Of a stretch of DNA of 64,000 nt, positions 8,210-15,958 are shown in pieces (positions within the stretch are counted from its first letter, which is position 1; the number at the start of each line of letters is the position of its first letter). The notes beneath the pieces are model-generated. The model searched no databases. It was not told the DNA's origin and was given only the letters and a program-made list of their open reading frames with translations. This stretch comes from Deltaproteobacteria bacterium. Its GTDB lineage: Bacteria; Myxococcota_A; Polyangia; Polyangiales; Sandaracinaceae. The stretch covers positions 1-64,000 of the forward strand of contig JAFLCL010000001.1 in NCBI GenBank assembly GCA_017303575.1, read 5' to 3'. Made by a program: the position numbers and the translations under genes.

Positions 8210-8908
8210 GTGAAGCGTGACGTCCCCGAGGTCGAGGAGCTCGGCCCCACACCGCCGCTCGAGCACCCTGCGCGAGACATCGTCGAGATCCTCTCGCCGA
8301 TGGTCACCGACGATCGGCTCGCGCGCTTCGTGGGCGTGCTCTCGCGACGCACGGGCTCGCTCATCACGGTGCTCGATGGCCTGAGCGATCCACACAACGG
8401 CGCCGCGGTGCTGCGCTCGTGCGACGCGTTCGGCTGCCACGAGGTGCAGACGGTGCGCGGCCGCTGGCCGTTCGCGTTCTCCTCGCACGTGAGCCGCGGC
8501 ACCGAGCGCTGGCTCTTGCATCGCGCGTTCGAGGACGCCGAGTCCTGCTGCGACGCGCTCGAGGCGCGCGGCTTCGGCGTGTACGTGGCGGCGATGGAGG
8601 GCACGCTCCGCCCCGAAGATCTCGCGCATGTGCCCAAGGCCGCGATCGTGGTGGGCAACGAGCACCGCGGCGTGTCCGACGTGTTCCGCCAGCGCGCGGC
8701 GGGCATCTACCGCATCCCGATGGTGGGCTTCGTCGAGAGCCTCAACGTCTCCGTCGCCTCCGCGATCACGCTCTACACGGCCACGCAGGGACGCCACGGC
8801 GATCTCTCCGCGGCCGATCGCGAAGAAGCGCTCGCGCACTTCCTCCTCGCGCAGGTCCGCGACTCCGATCGCATCGTGAGAGACGCGCTCGCCCTCCGAT
8901 CTCGCTGA
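8210..8908 (+). CDS. TrmH-like SPOUT RNA 2'-O-ribose methyltransferase
   Basis: 232 residues with the three SPOUT/TrmH motifs: motif 1 GLSDPHNGAAVLRSCDAFG, motif 2 VVGNEHRGVSD and motif 3 IPMVGFVESLNVSVASAI. The closest match in memory is tRNA (Gm18) 2'-O-methyltransferase TrmH, and the N-terminal block LARFVGVLSRR aligns with that enzyme's start. GTG 8210 is the furthest sensible start. ATG 8299 would give a protein beginning where classic TrmH proteins begin. It acts in the cytoplasm on tRNA using S-adenosylmethionine (family knowledge). Specificity for position 18 is inferred. Confidence 0.85.
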   Translation: MKRDVPEVEELGPTPPLEHPARDIVEILSPMVTDDRLARFVGVLSRRTGSLITVLDGLSDPHNGAAVLRSCDAFGCHEVQTVRGRWPFAFSSHVSRGTERWLLHRAFEDAESCCDALEARGFGVYVAAMEGTLRPEDLAHVPKAAIVVGNEHRGVSDVFRQRAAGIYRIPMVGFVESLNVSVASAITLYTATQGRHGDLSAADREEALAHFLLAQVRDSDRIVRDALALRSR

Positions 8909-9268
8909 GCGATCGACGGGGCACGAAGTGCCCGCGCCCGTTCTGCCCTCTGCCACCACACGATCCAGCCGCTCCCGCGCCCGCTCTGCCGTGTCTTCCG
9001 GCACCTGTCCGCGCCGAGCGACGATGTGCACGACGGCAGCAGACTCCGTCGCCGAGCGCCGCGTCATCCGATAGAAGCGCTGTTTCTCCGCGATGCTGAA
9101 CTCACCCGCACCCTCCGCGATGTTCAGCACGATCGAGGTGGCAGCGCGATCGAGTTGGTCCTTCAGGTGCGCCCGGCCTTTGGGCATCTGGGCGATGACG
9201 AGATCGCACGCGTCGAGGGCTTCGAGAGCGCGTTGATAGACGTCGAGTCGTTCGTGTTGGAACTGCAT
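8909..9268 (-). pseudogene. Four-helix-bundle (S23/IVP-type) gene lacking a stop codon
   Basis: The start MQFQHERLDVYQRALEALD and the core SIVLNIAEGAGEFSIAEKQR / FYRMTRRSATESAAVVHI are hallmarks of the four-helix-bundle family first known from 23S rRNA intervening sequences and related to Avd accessory proteins. Family resemblance ends after LDRVVA (about residue 104), where proteins normally continue for 10-15 residues and stop. Here the sequence enters the hairpin repeat, and the frame stays open as antisense of trmH. The 3' end has therefore probably been replaced. The coordinates stop at the trmH stop codon because no native end is visible. It may still be translated as a run-on product. 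Confidence 0.7.
8919..8954 (-). repeat. Single copy of the hairpin repeat at the 3' end of the four-helix-bundle gene
   Basis: On the minus strand this reads GGCAGAGGGCAGAA, then CGGGCGC, then the stem GGGCAC-TTC-GTGCCC (8933-8919). The GGCAGA..GCAGAA.GGGCGCGGGC stretch is shared, in inverted orientation, with bases 9318-9341 in the array on the other side of the broken gene. It starts ten bases after the trmH stop and might also serve as a terminator. Confidence 0.7.
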
Positions 9269-9279
9269 CGCGTGTTGTC

Positions 9280-9409
9280 GGCCTTCGGCCTGGCTCGGCA
9301 CTCCGTGCCTGGCGCGCGGGCAGAGCAGAAAGGGCGCGGGCTTCGCCCTGGCTCGGACCTGCGGTCCTGGCGCGGCCTTCGGCCTGGCTCGGCACTTCGT
9401 GCCTGGCGC
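9280..9409 (+). repeat. Array of six short hairpins with alternating spacers
   Basis: Six perfect mini-stems, each with a three-base loop: GGCC-TTC-GGCC (9280-9290), GGCAC-TCC-GTGCC (9297-9309), GGGC-TTC-GCCC (9338-9348), GGACC-TGC-GGTCC (9355-9367), GGCC-TTC-GGCC (9374-9384) and GGCAC-TTC-GTGCC (9391-9403). Within each pair the spacer is TGGCTC, and each pair is followed by TGGCGC. The stems differ in sequence but remain perfectly paired, so the structure rather than the sequence is conserved. A 28-base insert between hairpins 2 and 3 carries the motif shared with 8919-8954. Confidence 0.85.
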
Positions 9410-9440
9410 GGGACAGTGGCGGGCCACGGGGCCTACGTCG

Positions 9441-10550
9441 TCAGGGGCGCACCGGATCGATGTTCGACGACGCGCTCGGTGAAGGCGCGCCGCAGTGGGG
9501 GCACTTCGGGAGCTCGGCCGCGTACGGGCCCTTGCAGTACGTGCAGATCAGGCGGCCGCCGACCACACCCGGGAGCTTCTTCATGTCGGGGTGCAGCGTC
9601 TCGAGGGTGGCCGTGCTCATCAGATCGCCCTCGTCCGCGGGCAGCCACGAGATCTCGAGCGCGACGAGGCTCTGCACCGTCATCGCGCGCAGATCGTCGA
9701 GCACCTTGTGGATCTCGGCGCGACTCGTGGCCTGGAAGTCCACGATCTCGCGGCTCGCGGCGACGATCAGCGTGACGACGATCACGCCGTCGCCCTCGCG
9801 TTCGCGCGATCGCACCACGCCGTGGCCCTGCCCTTCGCGCACCTGACCGCTCGCGTCCTTGCGGATCAGCTCGTGGGTGAACTTCGCGCGCGCCTCGTTC
9901 GCGAGCCTCGTGAACGCGGCCTGCGCGAGCACCGTGGACATCGGATGGAAGTTCTTGGCGCCCGCGTAGATCCACGCCGTCTCGCTCTGCTTCAGCGCGC
10001 GCACGACGATGTGCAAGAGCGAGAGCAAGCCCGCCTTGGTGCGCGTGTCGGCGCGACGGCCCTGCTCCATCAGCTCGCGCTGGAGGAACGCGCGCGCATC
10101 ACCGGCGAGCGCGATGCGCACCTCGGTGATGTCGGCCTGCATCCACGTGCGGTTGGTAGGCGAAGGCACCGCGCTGCCCACGCTGCCCGCCTCGGTGTGG
10201 CCCGCGTTCTCACGCTTGGCCCACCACACGCCGTACGCCATGAACGCGACGAGCCCCGCGACGCCGAGCAACGGATGCACCTGGAAGAGAAAGATGAACA
10301 GCTGAATCAGCGCGAAGACATCACCGCTGTCCGAGTCGCTGCTGCTTCCTCCGCCGCCTCCCCCACCTCCACCGCCGCCGCCACCCCAGTCGCCCCCACC
10401 GACGCTGCCGCCCGTGAACTGCGCCTCGACGAGCGGGGCGTACACGAGCGCGATCGCGCCGAGGAGCAACGCGACGGGCACCACGAAGATCGCGGGCCCA
10501 CGAACGAGGCGCGTGAGGCGCGCGAGGACCGAGTGGAGACGAGGAGACAT
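9441..10550 (-). CDS. DUF1517-like membrane protein with C-terminal zinc ribbon
   Basis: 369 residues. Two N-terminal membrane segments (about residues 18-45 and 80-110) flank a long Gly-rich run (TGGSVGGGDWGGGG, then a polyglycine stretch and SSSDSDSGD). The central region, with LLSLLHIVVRALKQSETAWIY and FTRLANEARAKFTHELI, resembles the DUF1517 family. The C-terminus carries two CxxC pairs (CTYCKGPYAAELPKCPHCGA), a zinc ribbon. Start ATG 10550 is chosen, and GTG 10589 is possible. It is convergent with trmH and separated from it by the repeat element. Function unknown. Confidence 0.65.
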   Translation of the reverse strand: MSPRLHSVLARLTRLVRGPAIFVVPVALLLGAIALVYAPLVEAQFTGGSVGGGDWGGGGGGGGGGGGGSSSDSDSGDVFALIQLFIFLFQVHPLLGVAGLVAFMAYGVWWAKRENAGHTEAGSVGSAVPSPTNRTWMQADITEVRIALAGDARAFLQRELMEQGRRADTRTKAGLLSLLHIVVRALKQSETAWIYAGAKNFHPMSTVLAQAAFTRLANEARAKFTHELIRKDASGQVREGQGHGVVRSREREGDGVIVVTLIVAASREIVDFQATSRAEIHKVLDDLRAMTVQSLVALEISWLPADEGDLMSTATLETLHPDMKKLPGVVGGRLICTYCKGPYAAELPKCPHCGAPSPSASSNIDPVRP

Positions 10551-10639
10551 GCGCGGTCGAAGGATCGCCAATCGACCCCACGGCGTCACGCACGGAGGCG
10601 AGGCCAGAGACCCTTCGCGCGTCGTTTCTGCGCCGTGCC

Positions 10640-10660
10640 GTCGAGGGGTCGCACCTCGAC
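10640..10660 (-). terminator. Possible terminator after the Cys-rich lipoprotein
   Basis: GTCGAGG (10640-10646) pairs with CCTCGAC (10654-10660) around a 7-base loop, 50 bases beyond the lipoprotein stop codon on the minus strand. No clear U-run, so confidence is low. The rest of the 160-base gap shows nothing else. Confidence 0.35.
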
Positions 10661-10709
10661 CCGTTCGTTTCCGGTGGGACGCCAGTGGGTCCGAGCCGTC
10701 CAGAGCGTC

Positions 10710-11417
10710 CTAGTCGCGGCACGACCACCGTCCCTCCGTCGATGAGATCCAGGCGTCGCACCGTGTAGCGGGAATGCAGCGACCAACAAGTTCCCTCGCC
10801 GCAGGTGCCGCCACTGGGTGGACGCAAAGATCGGTTCCGCACGCGTCGTCTGGCCCGGGCGAGGAGCACGGTGACCACGGGTCCGTGCAGACGCCGAGCC
10901 CCTGCTCCTCGCTCAAGCCGAAACAACTCTGCTCCCCACAGTCGCACATCGCGCTGCACAGGCCGCGCGCTTCGAGCTCGGAGCAAGGCGTATCGTCGAT
11001 GGCCAGCTCGCCCGAGACGACCCGCGTGAGGTCGGGGTAGTCGCAAGCCGGCGCTGCCCCGATGCGCGCGGCCAGCTCGACACACATCCATCCCGGTAGG
11101 CAGCTCCCCAGGTCTGATTCGATCGTTCCGCCAGGTCCTGTCATGAGGGCGAGGTCGGGGCGCGCAGTGGCGCAACCAAACGGGTTGAAGCCCTCCTCAT
11201 CATCCGGCAGGCAGACTTGCACCACCCGACCTGCCCAGGGATCCGCGCGGCCGGCAAGGACGCGAACGGTGGGACCAGGGACGCTTCCTGGCGCGCAACG
11301 ACAATTCAGTTCGGGAAACTCGATGCCGAAACTGCCGAACTCGCAGACGCGGCTCGGCGAGTCGCAGCCTCCGACGACGATGGAAACGAACGATGCGATG
11401 ACGAGCGTGCGCTTCAC
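10710..11417 (-). CDS. Cys-rich predicted lipoprotein, unknown function
   Basis: 235 residues starting (GTG) VKRTLVIASFVSIVVGGCDS, a typical lipoprotein signal with Cys at position 18. About 20 cysteines are scattered through the mature part (LNCRCAPGS, GLCSAMCDCGEQSCFG, DACGTDLCVHP), indicating disulfide-rich extracytoplasmic domains. No family recognised. An ATG at 11450 in the same frame would overlap the end of the Ser/Thr kinase gene and add 11 residues; I prefer 11417 because it gives a normal-length signal. It probably follows the kinase in one transcript. Confidence 0.7.
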   Translation of the reverse strand: MKRTLVIASFVSIVVGGCDSPSRVCEFGSFGIEFPELNCRCAPGSVPGPTVRVLAGRADPWAGRVVQVCLPDDEEGFNPFGCATARPDLALMTGPGGTIESDLGSCLPGWMCVELAARIGAAPACDYPDLTRVVSGELAIDDTPCSELEARGLCSAMCDCGEQSCFGLSEEQGLGVCTDPWSPCSSPGPDDACGTDLCVHPVAAPAARELVGRCIPATRCDAWISSTEGRWSCRD

Positions 11418-11442
11418 GGCGGAGCGGCGCGCGACCGCAGCG

Positions 11443-13056
11443 TCACGCATCGATGCGTTGCTCGTTCTCGTTCGCGCGGGGCGAACGCGGAGCCACGAGC
11501 TCCTCCGTGACCTGCTCGTCCGCTGGTGCAGCGGCGGGACGCTTCGGGGCGAGCGAGGGCCGATGGCGGCCTGCCACGCTGCACGCGCTGAGCGCGCTGG
11601 CGAGCGCTCGTCCGTCGGCGAACCGATCCTCGGGCTCCTTCTCCAGGCAGCGCATCACGATCGCCTCCACGTCGGCGGGGATCGGCCGCGTCGCGAGCTC
11701 GCTCGGGGGCACCACGGACTCGGTGAGGTGCGCGCGCAGCGTCGCCTCGCGGTGCTCGCGCTCGAACGGATGACGGCCCGTGAGGCAGAAGTAGAGAACG
11801 GCGCCCAGGCCGTACACATCCGCCTGCGGCCCTGCGCTCTTGCCCGCCACCACCTCGGGCGAGACTGTCGAGGCTGTGCCTGCGATGGCGCCCGGACGCG
11901 TGAGCGCCGTGCCTTCCTCCCCGACGTCGCGCGCGATGCCGAAGTCGAGGACCTTCACGAAGTCCGGCTCGCCGCCCGAGTCGCTCACGAAGAGGTTCTC
12001 GGACTTCACGTCGCGGTGGACGATGCCCTTGTCGTGCGCCTCGCCGAGCGCCCGCGCGGCCTGCTCGATCAAGTACACGGCGCGCTCGGGTGGTAGCGCG
12101 CCCTCGCGTCGCACCACCGCGCCGAGGTGCTCGCCCTCGAGCAGCTCCATCGCGTAGTAGAGGACGCCGTCGTCCGTCGCGCCGTAGTCGAACACGCGCA
12201 CCGTGTGCGGGTGACGCAGCTCGCACGTCGCGCGCACCTCGCGCTCGAAGCGCTCGCGCGCGATCGGATCGGCGTGACCGCCGTCGAGCATCTTCACCGC
12301 CACGTCGCGGCGCAGGCCCTTGTGGTGTGCGGCCCACACTTCTCCCATGCCGCCGCGACCCAGGCGCTTGCGCAGGCGGTACTGGCCGACGCGCTTGTTC
12401 TCGAACGACCCGCGGCGCAGCGACCACGCGAGGTGGCTGATCACGACGGCGATCGCCGTCGAGAGCACGATCATCGTCACGTGCAGCGCGAGCTCGAAGA
12501 CGGCGAGCGGATCGGACAGCTGCTCGTGCGAGGGCCCGCCCGCGAGCGTGATCGCGAGCACGATCGTCGGATAGAGCAGCGCCGTGAACGTCGCGAGGGG
12601 CAGGTGATCGCGCCACCGCTGGGGGAACACGCCGAGCGCCGCGCCGATCAGGATCGCGCCCGTCGCGATGTGACTGTGGAAGCCGCCGAGGAACGTGGAC
12701 TCGATCGCGAGGGCGCCCATGCCCGTGCCCACGAGCAGGTAGCGATGGAGCGAGAGCTCGCGGGCGGTCATCTCGGTCGCGCCACGGAAGCGCGCCCACA
12801 TCGCGAGCACGAGGACGAAGCCGATGCCGCGCGTGACGAGGATGGGTACCGTCGCGTCCACGCCGAGCAGCCACGCGTAGGTGAAGTCCGCCGGCAGCGT
12901 GCCGAGCCAGGCGACGATCATCATCGTCATGCCGCTGCGCGCGCGATGCAGCTCCTGCCGCTCGGCGCGGGCCTCCGTCTCGCTCGACTCGATCGACGAG
13001 GACGACGTCGACGCCTCGCGCGCCCGCGACGCGCGACGCTCGCGCTCTCCCGCCAT
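11443..13056 (-). CDS. Membrane Ser/Thr protein kinase with N-terminal multi-helix sensor
   Basis: 537 residues. After a charged N-terminus, six or so hydrophobic segments span about residues 45-235 (MMIVAWLGTLPADFTYAWLL, ILVTRGIGFVLVLAMW, LPLATFTALLYPTIVLAITL, VTMIVLSTAIAVVISHLAW). The kinase domain follows: GRGGMGEVWAA (P-loop), VAVKML (Lys), HRDVKSENLF (catalytic loop), KVLDFGIA (DFG) and TVSPEVVAGK. Most bacterial Hanks kinases have the kinase domain first and one membrane helix, so this order is unusual. Start ATG 13056 (MAGERERR) follows GAAGG. It is divergent from the lectin gene. Confidence 0.88.
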   Translation of the reverse strand: MAGERERRASRAREASTSSSSIESSETEARAERQELHRARSGMTMMIVAWLGTLPADFTYAWLLGVDATVPILVTRGIGFVLVLAMWARFRGATEMTARELSLHRYLLVGTGMGALAIESTFLGGFHSHIATGAILIGAALGVFPQRWRDHLPLATFTALLYPTIVLAITLAGGPSHEQLSDPLAVFELALHVTMIVLSTAIAVVISHLAWSLRRGSFENKRVGQYRLRKRLGRGGMGEVWAAHHKGLRRDVAVKMLDGGHADPIARERFEREVRATCELRHPHTVRVFDYGATDDGVLYYAMELLEGEHLGAVVRREGALPPERAVYLIEQAARALGEAHDKGIVHRDVKSENLFVSDSGGEPDFVKVLDFGIARDVGEEGTALTRPGAIAGTASTVSPEVVAGKSAGPQADVYGLGAVLYFCLTGRHPFEREHREATLRAHLTESVVPPSELATRPIPADVEAIVMRCLEKEPEDRFADGRALASALSACSVAGRHRPSLAPKRPAAAPADEQVTEELVAPRSPRANENEQRIDA

Positions 13057-13189
13057 GGAGCCTTCGCTCACCGACACGAGGATAGACCAGGCTCGGCCGT
13101 CGTGGATTGGCCCCCCCATCGCGCGATGCGCGCGCCTTGCGTGCACACCAGCCATTTGCGACAAGGAGAGTCCCAAGGAGGCCTGCGCC

Positions 13190-14230
13190 ATGACGACGAA
13201 ACGGACCCTCTCCATCGGCCTGAACCGCGACGGTCGCCTCGAAGTCTTCTACGTCGGCAAGGACGGCACGCTGCGTCACAACTGGCAGAAGAGCCCGAAC
13301 GGCCTGTGGGCGAACGAAGAGACGCTCGCGCAGAAGGCGGTGCACGTCGCCACGGGCGTGAACGCGGACGGTCGCCTGGAGGCGTTCTGGATCTCGCCCG
13401 ACGGAGAGCTCTTCCACGACTGGCAGAAGAGTGCCGGTGGCAAGTGGACGGGCGCGGCCGCGCTGCACGTCGACGGCGAGGGCAAGAAGGGCGCGCGCGC
13501 CAAGGCTCAGACCGTGTCGGTCGCCTCGAACCAGGACGGTCGCCTCGAGGTCTTCTACATCGACGAGCACGGGCACCTCGTGCACGACTGGCAGCTCTCG
13601 CCCAACGGCGACTGGCACGGCGCCGAGCGCTTGTGCAGCGATGCGACCTGCGGCGGCGCGTGCACCGCCGTCGACGTGGGCAGGAACCAGGACGGCACGC
13701 TCGAGGTCTTCTACGCGACCGGCGATGGAACGCTGCTCCACGACTGGCAGACGGAAGCGAACGGCGACTGGCACGGCGCCGAGGCGCTGAACGGCAAGGC
13801 GATCGAGGTGAAGGTGGGCAGCAACGCCGATGGCCGCCTCGAGGTCTTCTTCCGCGATCCGATCGGCATCGTGTGGCACGACTGGCAGACGAGCCCGAAC
13901 GGCCAATGGCACGGCCTCGAGAGCCTCGGCGTGCGCGCGCGTCGCCTCGACGTCGCCAAGAACCGCGACGGTCGCCTCGAGGTCTTCTTCGTCGACGGCG
14001 ACGGACAGATCCGCAACACGTGGCAGGCGAGCGCGAACGGCGACTGGGGCACCGACGACGAGGTGCTCGGCGAGCACGCGACGGACCTCGCGATCGGACA
14101 GAACCAGGACGGACGCCTCGAGCTCTTCTACTGGGGCAAGGGCGAGGACGTCTGGCACAACTGGCAGCCGCGCGCGGGCCAGGGCCCGTGGAACCCGATC
14201 GTGCAGTACGGGGCCGAGTCGGTCGGCTGA
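13190..14230 (+). CDS. PLL-like seven-bladed beta-propeller lectin
   Basis: 346 residues made almost entirely of seven repeats of about 46-52 residues with the pattern N-x-D-G-R-L-E-V-F-Y ... DG-x-L-x-H-D-W-Q-x-S-P-N-G-x-W-x-G. This is the signature of the fucose-binding PLL lectins from Photorhabdus, which form seven-bladed propellers, so sugar binding is likely (family knowledge). No signal peptide is seen. Myxobacteria often release such lectins by other routes (inference). The start ATG 13190 is supported by AAGGAG about ten bases upstream. A strong hairpin terminator follows the stop. Confidence 0.85.
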   Translation: MTTKRTLSIGLNRDGRLEVFYVGKDGTLRHNWQKSPNGLWANEETLAQKAVHVATGVNADGRLEAFWISPDGELFHDWQKSAGGKWTGAAALHVDGEGKKGARAKAQTVSVASNQDGRLEVFYIDEHGHLVHDWQLSPNGDWHGAERLCSDATCGGACTAVDVGRNQDGTLEVFYATGDGTLLHDWQTEANGDWHGAEALNGKAIEVKVGSNADGRLEVFFRDPIGIVWHDWQTSPNGQWHGLESLGVRARRLDVAKNRDGRLEVFFVDGDGQIRNTWQASANGDWGTDDEVLGEHATDLAIGQNQDGRLELFYWGKGEDVWHNWQPRAGQGPWNPIVQYGAESVG

Positions 14231-14244
14231 TCGCTCTGCGATCG

Positions 14245-14288
14245 AACGACGGGGCCTCGGATCGTCGCGATCCGAGGCCTCGTTCGTT
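14245..14288 (+). terminator. Rho-independent-like terminator of the lectin gene
   Basis: The arm at 14245-14264 (AACGACGGGGCCTCGGATCG) pairs with 14268-14288 around a TCG loop, with one bulge and one mismatch. It starts 14 bases after the lectin stop codon and is followed by a short T-containing stretch (GTTTCCGT). The convergent gene ends at 14306, so it may act in both directions. Confidence 0.8.
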
Positions 14289-14305
14289 TCCGTCGTGATC
14301 GACGA

Positions 14306-14749
14306 TCACGCAGGTGGCGGATCGACCACCTCGCCCTCGAAGCGCGCGCGCACCGAGCGCTGCAGCAAGAGGATGATGGTGAGCAGCCCGAGGATGGTGC
14401 CGAGCGGCGCGAACAGCGCCTCGAGGAACGCGACCACGAGGCAGAACGTGTGGAAGCGACGCTTCGCGAGCGAACGACCGACGACGATCATCGACGCGCC
14501 GACACCCCAGAAGATCACGATCAGGATCGACGCGATCGCGACGAACATGCCGCCCACCATGCCGAAGAGGCCTTCGGGCGGCGGCGCCGAGCCGGGCTGG
14601 ACGGGGAAGTCACCGAACAGCATGCCGAGCCCGACGGTCAGGTGGATCAGCGGGAAGCAGCCGATGAGGATCACCGGCACCGCCATCACGTAGTGGATGA
14701 TGGAGAGGACCGTCAGGTACTTCTCTTCGTCGGCGGGCGTGAGCGTCAC
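14306..14749 (-). CDS. Hypothetical four-helix membrane protein
   Basis: 147 residues, mostly hydrophobic, with about four predicted membrane segments: YLTVLSIIHYVMAVPVILIG, MVGGMFVAIASILIVIFWGV, FCLVVAFLEALFAPLGTILG and the adjoining LLTIILLL. No conserved enzyme motif is seen and the family is not recognised. The next gene on the strand (LuxC-like) ends just ten bases upstream of this start, so it probably belongs to the same transcript as that gene and the sigma-54 regulator. Confidence 0.7.
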   Translation of the reverse strand: MTLTPADEEKYLTVLSIIHYVMAVPVILIGCFPLIHLTVGLGMLFGDFPVQPGSAPPPEGLFGMVGGMFVAIASILIVIFWGVGASMIVVGRSLAKRRFHTFCLVVAFLEALFAPLGTILGLLTIILLLQRSVRARFEGEVVDPPPA

Positions 14750-14758
14750 GGCGTCATC

Positions 14759-15958
14759 CTACGCGCGGGAGACCTCGTCTGTTCCGCGCGGACCGACGAA
14801 GCCGTGCCAGGGCGGTGCGCCATCGGCAGGTGCCAGCAGCGCTGGCGTCTGCATCTCCCCGAGCGCGACGACGTGTGCTGCGCGCGGTGCGCGCGCGCTC
14901 CACGCGTCGACGTCCACCACCCCCAGGCACTTGAGCCGAGGGCCCAGGCGCGCGAGGAGCGTCTCGATCGCGTGCTTCGACTGCACGTGCACGGCCACGT
15001 GTCTCAGGCCGGGTGAGTCGCGGATCGCCCCCAGCTCCGCGGAGACCGCGTGGTGCTCGCCGACGCCGATCCACTCGCCGATCGCCTGCGCCGTGTCGCG
15101 CCACGCGCGCACGCGCGCGAGCTCGCCCTTCTCCACCTTCCCGCGAGGCCACGCGGCCTCGAGCCCGGAGAGCGCGTCGTAGAGACGCTCCGCGAGCGTG
15201 GGCGCGTCGATCGCAGCGCCCTCCTCGAGCAAGACCGCCGCGGGCGAGAGACATCCGCGCTGATCGTGTCGCGCCACGTCGCGCGCGAGCGCATCGACAT
15301 CGAGCGCGCCCGCCTCGTCGCGCGTGATCACCGCCAGCGAGAGGCCGCTCCCGTGCGCGACGACGTCGCGATCCATCGCGGTCGCGAGCGAGGTGATCGT
15401 CTCGTCGTGGCCCCACGCGTGCACCACGTCGGCCCACGACGACAGCGCGGCGAGCGAGGTCGGATCCTCGCGATCGCTCTCGAGCACCGCGAGCGCGAGC
15501 CCGAGGGAGCGATCTCGATCGAGCAGGCGCTTCACGAGCGCGCGCGCGATGCCGGGACAGCGCGACGAGACACGCATCGCGATCGCGTCGCGTGCGAGCA
15601 GCGCCCAGATCAGCGGGCGCACCACCGCGGTCTCGACGTTCGACGGCAGGACCATCGCGACGCGCCCGATCGGCGCGCGTCCCGCGATCGCACGCGACGC
15701 CTCGCGCAGCGCGTCCTCGGTCGGCACCGCGGTCTCGAGCGCGTCCGCCAGCATCGGCTCGGAGAGGCGCGTGCGGAGGGCGCGACGCGTCAGCGTGCCG
15801 CGCTCGACGTCGCGCACCAGCGCCTCGAGCGCGCCGTGGATCCACGTGATCACGCGATCCTCGTCTGCGTCGCGCAGCGCTGTCGCGTCGATCGCCGCGA
15901 GGGTGTCGGCGAGCGAGCGCTTCTTCGCGCCCGCGGCGCTTCGCTCGAGTCGCTTCAC
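14759..15958 (-). CDS. LuxC-like acyl-CoA/acyl-protein reductase
   Basis: 399 residues. The central block DQRGCLSPAAVLLEEG, with Cys236, matches the catalytic-cysteine region of LuxC fatty acid reductases and related aldehyde dehydrogenases. An upstream GRVAMVLPSNVETAVVRPLI and GHDETITSLA support the NAD(P)-binding fold. The family reduces activated acyl groups to aldehydes. No luxD, luxE or luciferase genes are near, so the substrate is unknown. Start GTG 15958 overlaps the regulator's stop as GTGA, indicating coupled translation. It is shorter than LuxC (about 480 residues). Confidence 0.75.
   Translation of the reverse strand: MKRLERSAAGAKKRSLADTLAAIDATALRDADEDRVITWIHGALEALVRDVERGTLTRRALRTRLSEPMLADALETAVPTEDALREASRAIAGRAPIGRVAMVLPSNVETAVVRPLIWALLARDAIAMRVSSRCPGIARALVKRLLDRDRSLGLALAVLESDREDPTSLAALSSWADVVHAWGHDETITSLATAMDRDVVAHGSGLSLAVITRDEAGALDVDALARDVARHDQRGCLSPAAVLLEEGAAIDAPTLAERLYDALSGLEAAWPRGKVEKGELARVRAWRDTAQAIGEWIGVGEHHAVSAELGAIRDSPGLRHVAVHVQSKHAIETLLARLGPRLKCLGVVDVDAWSARAPRAAHVVALGEMQTPALLAPADGAPPWHGFVGPRGTDEVSRA

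Noticed and set aside
8919..8933. GGGCAC-GAA-GTGCCC as a simple trmH terminator.
   Set aside because: It may also terminate, but its flanks match the array beyond the four-helix-bundle gene in inverted orientation, so terminator alone does not explain it.
7094..9427. A 777-codon open frame on the minus strand joining the four-helix-bundle sequence to the alpha/beta hydrolase.
   Set aside because: Its middle third is exact antisense of the well-supported trmH gene and has no family resemblance; the openness is a GC-rich codon-bias effect. I split it into a hydrolase and a broken gene.
12127..14298. A 723-codon plus-strand frame across the kinase and lectin region.
   Set aside because: It is antisense of the Ser/Thr kinase and then out of frame with the seven-repeat lectin; composition is that of a shadow frame.
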